Positions 52,279 through 61,145 of a stretch of 64,000 nt of DNA are shown here, in pieces (the first letter of the stretch is position 1; the number at the start of each line of letters is the position of its first letter). This DNA is from Rhodococcus sp040643435. GTDB lineage: Bacteria > Actinomycetota > Actinomycetes > Mycobacteriales > Mycobacteriaceae. The stretch is from assembly GCF_040643435.1 (NCBI RefSeq), contig NZ_JBEYUH010000005.1, positions 1 through 64,000 on the forward strand, in the 5' to 3' direction. A program made the translations under genes and the position numbers. The notes under the pieces were generated by a model. The model was not told the DNA's origin. It worked only from the letters and a program-made list of their open reading frames with translations, and ran no database searches.

Positions 52279-52656
52279 ATGCCGAACTCCGTCAGACTCG
52301 AACCACATGTCATTGAGGAGATCCTGCGGGTCTGCGAGATCATGCTGGCCGAGTTCGAGAACTCCTCGCGGACTGCTTCTCGGCTTCAGGCAACTCACGG
52401 CTTCGGCGACTTTGAATCCGCGCAGCAACTGGCTGCGGGTTATCGGCGCAAAGCTTCAGGAACACCGGAGTCAGCCGTGGAACGCATCGAACAATTCAGC
52501 AAAGCCTTGAAGCAACTCCGCGACGCCTTCGCCACCGGCGGCGAAGCGTTCCTCGACACCGAGTTCGACTGGGCACGACAGCTCGACACTCTCGACTCGG
52601 AACAACCGTACGGAAATCAGTCATCCGCGCACGCAACTGCGGGCGCGGATGACTGA
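52279..52656 (+). CDS. Small helical protein, partner of DUF3558 copy 2
   Basis: The 125-residue protein is homologous to the partner at 51095-51430 throughout: VRLEPHVIEEILRVCEIML, HGFGDFESAQQLAAGYRRKA, and a shared DTEFDWARQLD end, followed by a short extra tail. ATG 52279 is chosen because it aligns with the first copy and has GGAAGGAG 9 nt upstream; the longer GTG frame overlaps the lipoprotein stop. The 3' end lies within a strong hairpin. Function is unknown. Confidence 0.78.
   Translation: MPNSVRLEPHVIEEILRVCEIMLAEFENSSRTASRLQATHGFGDFESAQQLAAGYRRKASGTPESAVERIEQFSKALKQLRDAFATGGEAFLDTEFDWARQLDTLDSEQPYGNQSSAHATAGADD
52618..52655. terminator. 13-bp perfect hairpin overlapping gene end
   Basis: CAGTCATCCGCGC (52618-52630) pairs exactly with 52643-52655 over a 12-nt loop. 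The right arm contains the stop codon of the helical protein. It lies between convergent genes and likely terminates both. Confidence 0.7.
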
Positions 52657-52686
52657 AGAAGAGGACTGGAAGAGACAGGGGCGCAG

Positions 52687-54339
52687 TCAGATTGCGCCCA
52701 GACGCTCGAGCAGATCCTCTCCTCCCACCTCGCGGATGAAGTGGGGATCGCCGCAGACGATCAGCTGATCCCGCGCCCGCGACAAACCGACGTACAGACG
52801 CTCACGCGAGCGGTCCTGTGGTTTCTTCTCGTTCAGGGCGAGGACCACTGCCCGTCGTTCGAGGCCTTTGAAGCCGAGCACGTGCCCGTAGAACACCTGG
52901 TCGGTGTCCCAGAAGCTCTCCCAGTACGCCTTCGGGCCGGCAGCCTGACGCTCGACCTGCTCGGGGTGACGGCTGCCCGTCGCCAGCAGTGCGACGTCCT
53001 CGGGACGCCAGCCTTCGTCGAGGAGTTCGTCGATCGCGTCGTCCGCCCTGTCCAACGCATCTTCGGAAAGGCAAGGCACGAAGCGAACTTCGGGACCGTC
53101 GCCGCCGAGCAGACGCATCCGCTGGCCGACGAGCGGAATGAACGAGTCGGCGATCTGCCTGGTGTTGCGCATGTTCTGATCGAGTACCAGCGGCACCAGG
53201 TCGACAGGTGGCACACCCTCTCGGTCGAAGACGCGCTGCCCTTCGTCGCTGAAGACGTAGATCTCCCCTTCGTCCTCGTCGCGCAGAGCAGCGAGGACGG
53301 GCCGCCACCAGTCGTCTGCGAAGTCTTGCGCTTCGTCGACGACGATTGCGTCGAATCGCTTCTTGTCGGGAAGTTCGGCGGCGAGTTCGGCCATGCGAGC
53401 AGGGAGGTCGTGCTCCCAGAACTGCACGGTCTGCTCGTTGCGCAGGCTCTCGGGCGGCCCCTCCGGTGCACCCCAGATTCTGCCGAGTTCGTGGAACTCA
53501 CCGACGTAGGCGGGTCGGTGCTTGCGCGGCCACGTCGAGGTGATCCGCTCCAGATAAGAAGCGAGCCCGTGCGAATAGCAGAGCAGTGCAACGCGCTTGC
53601 CGTGCTTGGTGAGCCGACGCGCCTTCTCGAGGGCGAGGAAGGTCTTGCCGCTACCGGCACCACCGCGCACCTCGACGCGAGGAAGCAACCTCGTCGCATC
53701 GAGGATGAGCGCCTGCTGAGCGGTCAGCACGTCGCACGTGTCCTCGTTCTCGAGCGCCCGCGCGACGACGTCGCGTTGCGGCATGCCGCGACCGGACAGC
53801 ACCTCGGCGAGTTCGGCGATCCCGTCGGCATCGATTCCCGTCTTCGCCACCTGCTGTTCGACGAGAACCCGCATGAGCATCGAAACAACCTTCTCGATGT
53901 CGTCGCGGTCGACGACCTTCCAGCGCGGGCAGTCCGGGAGAGCGAATTCGGCAGAGAAACTGCTGTTGGGAAAGACGACGACGTGATCCCATCGCACATG
54001 CCCCGACGTCCACCGCGGGTCCTTGTCGACGAACCGGCGCAGGGCGTACATGGCGCCTCTCACCTGTTCGACCGGTTCTATGACGGCGGGACCCGAGCGA
54101 TGATGCTGGTACCAATTGCCGTCCGCGCACCAAACCTCGCCGCCTTTGACCTCGAGGCAGATCACTCCGTACCCCTCGAGCGCGACGACGAAGTCGATCT
54201 CGTGGTCCTTGTCGTGATCGGTGACGCGCTGGTTGGCCACGACGAGGTCGTTCGGACCGAGTTGCTCGGCAAGAGCCTGCCATACGATTTCCTCTGTCGC
54301 GTGCGCGAACCGAGGCTGCTCCGGAATTCGGATACTCAC
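52687..54339 (-). CDS. NERD-domain UvrD-like helicase
   Basis: The 550-residue protein fuses an N-terminal nuclease-related domain with an SF1A helicase. The NERD part shows HEIDFVVALEGYGVICLEVK, with Asp49, Glu63 and Lys65 in the PD-(D/E)XK arrangement. Walker A is RGGAGSGKTFLALEKA (226-233 core), Walker B is VVDEAQDFADDWW (DEAQ at 335-338), and the late motif is YVGLSRARDQLIVCG. Such proteins occur in stress and defence loci; the substrate is probably DNA ends. GTG 54339 has GGGGGAG 5 nt upstream. It follows the exonuclease-TerD fusion by 18 nt, so the two are probably co-transcribed. Confidence 0.9.
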   Translation of the reverse strand: MSIRIPEQPRFAHATEEIVWQALAEQLGPNDLVVANQRVTDHDKDHEIDFVVALEGYGVICLEVKGGEVWCADGNWYQHHRSGPAVIEPVEQVRGAMYALRRFVDKDPRWTSGHVRWDHVVVFPNSSFSAEFALPDCPRWKVVDRDDIEKVVSMLMRVLVEQQVAKTGIDADGIAELAEVLSGRGMPQRDVVARALENEDTCDVLTAQQALILDATRLLPRVEVRGGAGSGKTFLALEKARRLTKHGKRVALLCYSHGLASYLERITSTWPRKHRPAYVGEFHELGRIWGAPEGPPESLRNEQTVQFWEHDLPARMAELAAELPDKKRFDAIVVDEAQDFADDWWRPVLAALRDEDEGEIYVFSDEGQRVFDREGVPPVDLVPLVLDQNMRNTRQIADSFIPLVGQRMRLLGGDGPEVRFVPCLSEDALDRADDAIDELLDEGWRPEDVALLATGSRHPEQVERQAAGPKAYWESFWDTDQVFYGHVLGFKGLERRAVVLALNEKKPQDRSRERLYVGLSRARDQLIVCGDPHFIREVGGEDLLERLGAI

Positions 54340-54357
54340 GACTGCTCCCCCGCCACG

Positions 54358-56163
54358 TTATTCATCGACATCCACCCCGTAGCGACGTGCGAGGGCCGCG
54401 AGGTCGTCGTCGTATCCCTGCCCCACCGCGCGCAACCGCCATTTGCCGGAGCGGCGGTAGATCTCGGCGAGCACCATCGTCCGTTCGGTGGTCCCGGCGT
54501 CGAGCACGAACGTCGCGGCAGTGCCGCCCTCGCTGTCGACGCCGACCGACACCGCTCCGAGTTCACCGAAGGTGCGGTGGCCGTCGATCGCGGCGGCAAT
54601 GGCGATGCGTTCGCATTCGCCGGGAAGCGCCGCGAGGTCGACCCGGATGCAGTGCTCACTGCTGCCGTCGATCGTCAGCTCGACGACGCCGTCGTCATAG
54701 AGCGGATTGTTGTAGAAGACGAAATCCTCATCGGTATCGACCTTCTCGTCGGCACCGAGAAGAAAGGCAACGACGTCGAGATCGAATTCGTCTCCGGCCG
54801 CTTCGGCCTTCCACGCGACGTTCACCGCCCAGCGGTCACCGTCCGATGGCAGGTCGATCACCTCACCACGAGACAGCACCGGTGCCGTCAGCCGCGACTC
54901 CACACGCATGTGCGCGGGAACGACTCCGTCCTGTAGCGCGGCATCCACATCGCCGGGCCGCAGAACCGGCAGCTCTCGCGCCGCGACCCGCGACATCCGC
55001 TTGTCCGTGTCTCCGCCTTCGAGGACCAGGACGTCGGTGACGGCGGCCGTGAAGTTCAGGGCCGGACGGGCACCGAGTTGAGTCAGCCGCGACCGCATCA
55101 TGACGGCCTGCAGATGTGTGCCACCGAGCAGCAGGACCTTGCGTCCGGTCCACAACTTCGGCTTCTGCCCGGTCAGTGCGCGGCTCTGCTGGGCGGGCGC
55201 GGCAGCGACCTGCGGTTCGGGCGGCGGGATGATATCGATGACGGTCGCGACCTTGGGTTCGCCGGGCCGCACCCGCATCAGCAGATCCTCGAGCTGTTGC
55301 TCGGCGATCACGGGTATGCCTTCGGCCATCGCCTTGCGAACCTTCGCGGTCTGCACCGTCGGGTCGTTGCACACCACGACGCTGGTCTGCTTGCTCGCAC
55401 TGTTCATCACATCGAGCCCGGCTTCGGTCAGGCGGTTTGCGAGCGTCGTGCGGGGAGTAGCGGTGGACCCACTGATGACGACCTTCATGCCCTGGACGAG
55501 ACCGTCGGTGAGACGGCCAGGGTTCTTCCACGGGCACGGCACGCGCGGGACCGACGCTGGGTGGACCGACTTGCGGGTGCGGCAGTTCACCACGGGCAGC
55601 GGCAACTGGAGGTTGTCGGCCATCGCTGCGCTGCGGAGGAAGATCTCGGACAGTACGCGCGCGTCGTCGTAGGCGTCGTGCTCCTGCAACTGCTGAATCT
55701 GCCAGTGCTGCGCGAGAGTGGCCAGGCGGTAGTTGGGGACGTCGAGTTCGAGCCGCCGCGACAACGCCAGTGTGCACAGCCGTTGCTCCGCGGGGAGCGA
55801 GATGCCGGCCCGCCTGAACTCTGCATCGAGGAACCCGTAATCGAACGACGCGTTGTGGGCGACGATGGTGGCACCGGCGAGGACGTCGGCGAGTTCGGCG
55901 GCGATGTCCTCGAAACGGGGTGCGCCGGCGAGGCGTTCGGGAGTGAGGTTGTGGACGTGCACCGGTCCCGGATCGCAACCGGGATCGACGAGGCTGGAGA
56001 ATTCCCGCTCGACGGAACCGTCCTCACGCAGCGCCAATGCTGCGACACTCAGGACTCTGTGGGCGTTCGGGCGCACACCCGATGTCTCGACGTCCACCAC
56101 CACCCACCGGTGGTCGCGGGGCAACGCCACCGTCCCCCTCGCGGGTGCGTGCATTTCGATCAC
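54358..56163 (-). CDS. DEDDh exonuclease - tandem BRCT - TerD fusion
   Basis: In order: a DnaQ-like 3'-5' exonuclease (residues ~18-185) with D24-x-E26 (VVVDVETSG), the ExoII motif IVAHNASFDYGFL and the ExoIII motif EHDAYDDARV; a BRCT domain (MKVVISGSTATPRTTL, ~245-315); a second BRCT-like domain (KVLLLGGTHLQAVMM, ~365-440); and a C-terminal TerD domain with DEFDLDVVAFLLGADE and AEIYRRSGKWRLRAVGQGY. GTG 56163 is chosen because GGAGG lies 5 nt upstream. This links DNA-end processing directly to the calcium-binding Ter module. All catalytic acids are present. Confidence 0.9.
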   Translation of the reverse strand: MIEMHAPARGTVALPRDHRWVVVDVETSGVRPNAHRVLSVAALALREDGSVEREFSSLVDPGCDPGPVHVHNLTPERLAGAPRFEDIAAELADVLAGATIVAHNASFDYGFLDAEFRRAGISLPAEQRLCTLALSRRLELDVPNYRLATLAQHWQIQQLQEHDAYDDARVLSEIFLRSAAMADNLQLPLPVVNCRTRKSVHPASVPRVPCPWKNPGRLTDGLVQGMKVVISGSTATPRTTLANRLTEAGLDVMNSASKQTSVVVCNDPTVQTAKVRKAMAEGIPVIAEQQLEDLLMRVRPGEPKVATVIDIIPPPEPQVAAAPAQQSRALTGQKPKLWTGRKVLLLGGTHLQAVMMRSRLTQLGARPALNFTAAVTDVLVLEGGDTDKRMSRVAARELPVLRPGDVDAALQDGVVPAHMRVESRLTAPVLSRGEVIDLPSDGDRWAVNVAWKAEAAGDEFDLDVVAFLLGADEKVDTDEDFVFYNNPLYDDGVVELTIDGSSEHCIRVDLAALPGECERIAIAAAIDGHRTFGELGAVSVGVDSEGGTAATFVLDAGTTERTMVLAEIYRRSGKWRLRAVGQGYDDDLAALARRYGVDVDE

Positions 56164-56340
56164 GTCATCCTCCGATCGCTCTCGTTCCCCCGACGAAAAC
56201 CGATAATCGGACATTCTTAACCTGCCGACCGACAAGGCTGCACCCGACCCGTCCCATGTAACACGCGGGACGACAAGATCGATATGGACCCTCACTTCGC
56301 GAGTAAGGTTCAGCGGACCGCCCCGGGTCGAAGGAGCATC

Positions 56341-58587
56341 ATGACCGACCGCTCTGCGACGGACATCGTCGCGCGCCTGACGCTCGAAGAGAAGGCATCG
56401 CTCACCAGCGGGTTCGATTTCTGGCATACCGAACCCGTTCTCCGCGAGCACGTCCCCTCGATCATGTTCACAGACGGCCCACACGGTGTGCGGAAGCAGA
56501 ACACCGCCGGAGACCATCTCGGTCTGGATTCGGCCGAGCCCGCCACCTGCTTTCCACCGGCTGTTGCACTCGCATGCTCGTTCGACCCGGAGTTGCTCAC
56601 ACGTGTCGGCGCGGCGCTGGGTGTGGAGGCCCGGGCACTGGGGGTCGGTGTTCTTCTCGGGCCGGGCATCAATATCAAGCGCTCGCCACTGTGCGGCCGG
56701 AACTTCGAGTACTTGTCGGAGGATCCACTGCTCGCCGGCATCCTCGGAGCGGCGATCGTCGACGGCATCCAGTCGCAGGGCATCGGTGCGTCGTTGAAGC
56801 ATTTCGCTGCGAACAACCAGGAAACCGATCGGATGCGGGTCTCGGCCGACATCGATCCCCGGCCACTGCGGGAGATCTACCTACGCGCTTTCCGACGGGT
56901 CGTACAGGAGGCACAACCCTGGACGGTGATGTGCTCGTACAACCGGATCAACGGTGTGTACTCCTCACGTAATCCGTGGTTGCTGACCGACGTCCTGCGC
57001 GGCGAGTGGGGATTCGAGGGCCTGGTCGTGAGCGATTGGGGTGCCGTCGACGACCGCGTGGCCTCCCTCCTCGCCGGCCTGGACCTCGAGATGCCGTCCA
57101 CCGGAGGCCGCACCGACGCCGAGATCGTCGCGGCGGTGAAGGCGGGCACGGTCGACGAGGCGGTCCTCGACCGGGCAGCGACGCGCGTGGTCGAACTGGT
57201 GCACAAAGCCGTCGAGGCGTCCGATCCCGACGCGACATTCGACACCGACGCCCACCATGCTCTCGCGCGAGAGGTGGCCGGGCAGAGCGTCGTCCTGCTC
57301 CGGAACGAGAACGATCTGCTTCCCCTCGCCGCGGACACGAACCTCGTGGTGATCGGTGAACTGGCACGTACACCGCGTTATCAAGGTGCAGGTTCATCCC
57401 GCATCGAACCGACGCGCCTCGACAACGCGCTCGACGAGATCCGCTCGCTGTCCGGCCGCGAAGTTCCCTTCGCCGCCGGTTACACACTCGACGGGTCCGA
57501 CTCGACCGGTCTGGTGAACGAAGCGGCGACGCTTGCCGGAGAAGCCGATGTCGCCGTCGTATTCCTCGGTGTTCCACCCCAATTCGAATCCGAGGGCTTC
57601 GACCGCGATGATCTCGACCTGCCGGTGGTCCAGATCGCGCTGCTCGACGCGGTGCTTGCAGCGAATCAGAAGGTCGTCGTCGTGTTGTCGAACGGCGGGG
57701 TCGTGCGGTTGAGCGGCTTCGCCGACCGAGTCCCCGCGATTGTCGAGGGGTGGCTGCTCGGGCAGGCCGGGGGCGGTGCCGTCGCGGACGTTCTCTTCGG
57801 AGTCGTGAACCCGAGCGGCCGTCTCGCGGAAACGATCCCGATCCGGCTCGAGGACACGCCCGCGCACACGAACTTCCCCGGCGAGCACGGGCATGTGCGC
57901 TACGGCGAAGGGTTGTTCGTCGGGTACCGCTGGTACGACGCGCGTCGTCTCGACGTGTCCTTTCCGTTCGGTCACGGTCTGTCGTACACGACCTTCGAAT
58001 ATTCCGACGCCGCAGCGGAATCCGACGGCGCAGCGGAAACCGGCGGCGATCTGACGGTGGAGGTCACCGTCACCAACAGTGGTGAGCGCGCGGGCGCGGA
58101 GGTCGTGCAGGTGTACGTGGGCGTACCCGGCTCAGCGGTGACCCGGGCACCGCGCGAGTTGAAGGGATTCACCAAAGTTCGCCTGGAGCCGGGAGAATCG
58201 CGTCGTGTCGCCGTGATCGTGCGCCGCGACGACCTTACCTACTGGGACACCCGCGTGGACTCCTGGGTGGTCGAAGGCGGTACGTACAGCATCGACATCG
58301 GCGCGTCGAGTCGCGCCATCCGGCATAGCCTCGCCATCGACGTGAAGGGCGACGCGGTGAGGGTTCCGCTGACGATGGAGTCGTCCCTCGGGGAGTTGTT
58401 CGAGAATCCCGTCGCAGCCGAGATCGTCCTGCAGGCCTTCGGCCCGACGGGAGGTGATCTCGCAATCGACGAGAACGCTCTGAAGATGGCGGCGTCGATG
58501 CCTCTCGGCCGCATCGCCGGATTCGCCCCGGGGGTCACCCCGGAGCGAATCCAGCAGCTTCTCGACGTCGCGAACAGGCAGGAATGA
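56341..58587 (+). CDS. Glycoside hydrolase family 3 beta-glucosidase
   Basis: This 748-residue enzyme has the three GH3 parts: an N-terminal TIM-like barrel with nucleophile Asp232 in VVSDWGAVDD and KHFAANNQETDR for substrate binding; an alpha/beta sandwich (VVVLSNGGVVRL); and a C-terminal fibronectin III-like domain (VTVTNSGERAGAEVVQVYV). No signal peptide is visible, so it probably works in the cytoplasm on imported oligosaccharides or glycosides. ATG 56341 has AAGGAG 4 nt upstream. It is divergent from the exonuclease fusion and stands alone. A short helical tail follows the fibronectin domain. Confidence 0.93.
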   Translation: MTDRSATDIVARLTLEEKASLTSGFDFWHTEPVLREHVPSIMFTDGPHGVRKQNTAGDHLGLDSAEPATCFPPAVALACSFDPELLTRVGAALGVEARALGVGVLLGPGINIKRSPLCGRNFEYLSEDPLLAGILGAAIVDGIQSQGIGASLKHFAANNQETDRMRVSADIDPRPLREIYLRAFRRVVQEAQPWTVMCSYNRINGVYSSRNPWLLTDVLRGEWGFEGLVVSDWGAVDDRVASLLAGLDLEMPSTGGRTDAEIVAAVKAGTVDEAVLDRAATRVVELVHKAVEASDPDATFDTDAHHALAREVAGQSVVLLRNENDLLPLAADTNLVVIGELARTPRYQGAGSSRIEPTRLDNALDEIRSLSGREVPFAAGYTLDGSDSTGLVNEAATLAGEADVAVVFLGVPPQFESEGFDRDDLDLPVVQIALLDAVLAANQKVVVVLSNGGVVRLSGFADRVPAIVEGWLLGQAGGGAVADVLFGVVNPSGRLAETIPIRLEDTPAHTNFPGEHGHVRYGEGLFVGYRWYDARRLDVSFPFGHGLSYTTFEYSDAAAESDGAAETGGDLTVEVTVTNSGERAGAEVVQVYVGVPGSAVTRAPRELKGFTKVRLEPGESRRVAVIVRRDDLTYWDTRVDSWVVEGGTYSIDIGASSRAIRHSLAIDVKGDAVRVPLTMESSLGELFENPVAAEIVLQAFGPTGGDLAIDENALKMAASMPLGRIAGFAPGVTPERIQQLLDVANRQE

Positions 58588-58599
58588 ACGTCGCGCCCG

Positions 58600-59646
58600 T
58601 TACGAACCTGCGGTGAGGAGAATTTTCAGCGCACCGGTCTCACCGGCACGTGAGAACACGTCGTAGGCCTGCTCGAACTCGTCGAGGGAGAACCGGTGCG
58701 TGATCATCGGCGACGTGTCGAGCTTGCCGCTGCTCACCAATCCGATCAATGTGGGCGTGGAGTACGCGTCGACCAGCCCTGTCGTGATCGTGAGGTCCTT
58801 GATCCAGATGTCCTCGAGATGCAGGGTCGCAGGTTTGCCGTGTACGCCGAGATTGGCGACGTGCCCACACGGCCTGACGAGGGCAACTGCCTGCTCGAAG
58901 GTCGCGGGGTACCCCACGGCCTCCATGGTGACGTCGGCGCCGAGACCGTCCGTGAGATCCCGGACGACAGCTGCGACGTCCTCGCGACCGCTGTTGACGA
59001 CCACGTTCGCGCCGAATTCTTTTGCCGCCTCGAGTCGGCTGTCGGCGAGGTCGACGGCAACGATGTGGCTCGGGCTGAACAGTCTGGCACCGAGGATCGC
59101 CGCGAGCCCGATCGGCCCGGCCCCGATGATGACGACGACGTCCGCCGGCCGGACGCAACCGTTGAGGACACCGACCTCGTAGGAGGTCGGCAGAATGTCG
59201 GCGAGCATCAGCATCTGCTCGTCGCTCACACCTTCGGGAATACGATGAGTCGAGTTGTCCGCGTACGGAACTCGAACCAGCTCGGCCTGGGTGCCGTCGA
59301 TCAGGTGGCCGAGGATCCAGCCGCCACCCCTGAGGCACTGCCCGTACCGGCTCTCGTGGCAGAACCGGCACGTACCGCACGCGGTGATACACGAGACGAG
59401 CACACGGTCTCCGGGTGCGAGTGTCTGCACCCCGCCGCCCACTTCGACCACCGTACCGACAGCCTCGTGCCCGAGGATCCGGCCGTCGGTCACCTCGGGC
59501 ACATCACCACCGAGTATGTGCAGGTCGGTGCCGCAGATGGTGACCGCGTCGACCCGCACGATCGCGTCGGTACTGTCCTGGATTGTTGCGTCGGGAACAT
59601 CCTCCCACGATCGTTTCCCCGGTCCGTGAAATACCAGTGCCTTCAT
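58600..59646 (-). CDS. Zinc-dependent alcohol dehydrogenase
   Basis: This 348-residue MDR enzyme has the catalytic zinc ligands in TICGTDLHILGG and GRILGHEAVG, the structural zinc cysteines in ACGTCRFCHESRYGQC, and the NAD-binding motif IIGAGPIGLAAILGARLF. It oxidises alcohols or reduces aldehydes with NAD(P); the sequence GTDLHILGGDVPEV is typical of the secondary-alcohol or formaldehyde-dehydrogenase-like branch. ATG 59646 starts the homology. It converges on the beta-glucosidase and is divergent from the serine hydrolase; a small palindrome between the divergent pair may be its operator. Confidence 0.92.
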   Translation of the reverse strand: MKALVFHGPGKRSWEDVPDATIQDSTDAIVRVDAVTICGTDLHILGGDVPEVTDGRILGHEAVGTVVEVGGGVQTLAPGDRVLVSCITACGTCRFCHESRYGQCLRGGGWILGHLIDGTQAELVRVPYADNSTHRIPEGVSDEQMLMLADILPTSYEVGVLNGCVRPADVVVIIGAGPIGLAAILGARLFSPSHIVAVDLADSRLEAAKEFGANVVVNSGREDVAAVVRDLTDGLGADVTMEAVGYPATFEQAVALVRPCGHVANLGVHGKPATLHLEDIWIKDLTITTGLVDAYSTPTLIGLVSSGKLDTSPMITHRFSLDEFEQAYDVFSRAGETGALKILLTAGS

Positions 59647-59732
59647 GATGAGGCCTTCCGCTGACGGATTCGGTCCTGTTTCAGGATGACACGGCGGCCG
59701 GTGTCGGCGTGCGGCTTCGAGGAGGGTGAAAA

Positions 59733-59746
59733 ATGTACGTCTACAT
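59733..59746. promoter_or_regulatory. Palindrome in alcohol dehydrogenase/serine hydrolase gap
   Basis: ATGTACGTCTACAT has 5-bp complementary arms (ATGTA and TACAT) around CGTC. It lies about midway between the divergent starts, the usual place for a TetR-type operator. No regulator gene is adjacent. Confidence 0.3.
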
Positions 59747-59821
59747 GGGTAAATGTCCGGATTTGTGACACTATCGGATAGCTCGGCTCGTCCAGGATCA
59801 CCGACCGAAAGCAGACGGCTC

Positions 59822-61114
59822 ATGAAGGCACTCGCAGCGTCGATCCTCACCGTGGGCCTGATGGCCGCCTCCGCATGCAGTTCGGGCGGCACCGGGACAG
59901 ATTCCGCGCCGTCCCCGGCCTCCGCGGAGACCTCCGCGGAACAGACTCGGCCGGAATACGTGGCAGAGGTGGAATCGACCATCGACCAGCTGATGCGCGA
60001 CAACGCGATTCCCGGCGCGGTGATACAGGTCAGCTCGCCCGAACGCGGCGACTGGACCGGCACTTTCGGCACGAGCACCATCGATACCGATGATCCGATC
60101 GACGCCGGAGACCACTTCCGGATCGGTAGCAACACGAAGACGATGACGGTCACCGCCGTCCTGCAATTGGTGCAGGAAGGACGACTGTCACTCGACGATC
60201 CGATATCGAAGTACATCGATGGAGTGCCGAACGGCGACACGATCACGATCGCGCAGCTCGCCGAGATGCGCAGCGGGCTGTACAGCTACACCTTCGATCC
60301 GGAATTCAACGCCGTACTCGATCGTGAACCCGACAAGGCCTGGACGCAGGAAGAGCTGCTGCAGATCGCCTTTTCCCACCCGGTCGAGTTTCCGCCTGGA
60401 GAACAGTTCGAATACAGCAACACCAACACCGTGCTCCTCGGACTCGTCGTCGAGGAGCTGACCGGTATGCCGATCGCCGATGCGTTCGAAGAGCGCATCT
60501 TCACCCCCCTCGGTTTGGAGAACACCTCGTTTCCCGCGATCGACGACGCCTCGATCCCCGATCCGCATCCTCAGGGCTACATGTTCGGCACGAACGTCTC
60601 CACCATCGACACCTACGAGCTGCCGGAACAGGAACAAGCCGCCGCGGTCGCGGGGACCCTGAAACCCGACGACGTGACCGGCGACAACCCGTCGTGGGCG
60701 TGGACTGCCGGCGCTGCGATCTCCACCGTCGACGACATGACCACCTACGTGAAGGCGCTTGTCGGCGGTGGTCTGCTCGACGAACAGATGCAGCAGACCC
60801 GACTCGACAGCGTTCAGCCTGTGGGTGAGGGAAGCGCAGGTTACGGCCTCGGGATGGCCGGCTTCGGCCCGCTGCTCGGGCACGACGGGCAACTTCCCGG
60901 CTTCATGACCTTCATGGGTCACGACCCCGAGTCCGACCTGACGATCGTCGTCGCCACGAATCTGTCGACCGTGCCTTCCGGCGAAGGCTCTGCCCTGACC
61001 ATCGTCAAGGGGATACTGCCGATCTTCTACGGGTCCGAATACCGGCAACCGGGCGATCCTGCCCGAGCGCCCGGAGCCGGAGAAAGCACATCGACGCCGA
61101 CTCCGGGTGGCTGA
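59822..61114 (+). CDS. Beta-lactamase-related serine hydrolase, lipoprotein
   Basis: The signal peptide ends in a lipobox ASAC with the lipid-modified cysteine at position 19, placing the enzyme outside the membrane. The class C beta-lactamase/DD-peptidase fold has SxxK in IGSNTKTMT (about 102-105), the YxN motif in FEYSNTNTVLL (about 197), and HDGQLPGF in the KTG position. It resembles the D-alanyl-D-alanine carboxypeptidase/esterase group (Pfam Beta-lactamase). Substrate may be peptidoglycan peptides or esters. The C-terminal tail is proline- and threonine-rich. ATG 59822 gives the signal peptide; the longer frame does not. Confidence 0.9.
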   Translation: MKALAASILTVGLMAASACSSGGTGTDSAPSPASAETSAEQTRPEYVAEVESTIDQLMRDNAIPGAVIQVSSPERGDWTGTFGTSTIDTDDPIDAGDHFRIGSNTKTMTVTAVLQLVQEGRLSLDDPISKYIDGVPNGDTITIAQLAEMRSGLYSYTFDPEFNAVLDREPDKAWTQEELLQIAFSHPVEFPPGEQFEYSNTNTVLLGLVVEELTGMPIADAFEERIFTPLGLENTSFPAIDDASIPDPHPQGYMFGTNVSTIDTYELPEQEQAAAVAGTLKPDDVTGDNPSWAWTAGAAISTVDDMTTYVKALVGGGLLDEQMQQTRLDSVQPVGEGSAGYGLGMAGFGPLLGHDGQLPGFMTFMGHDPESDLTIVVATNLSTVPSGEGSALTIVKGILPIFYGSEYRQPGDPARAPGAGESTSTPTPGG

Positions 61115-61145
61115 TCGCGGATCGGTGATCGAACGGACCGGCGAG

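Larger units (their letters stand above)
51630..52656 (+). repeat. Tandem duplication unit 2 (DUF3558 plus helical partner)
   Basis: Second copy of the unit at 50448-51430. Similarity is highest from the promoter through the first third of the lipoprotein gene, where long stretches are nearly identical, and falls in the 3' half of each gene. Confidence 0.85.
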
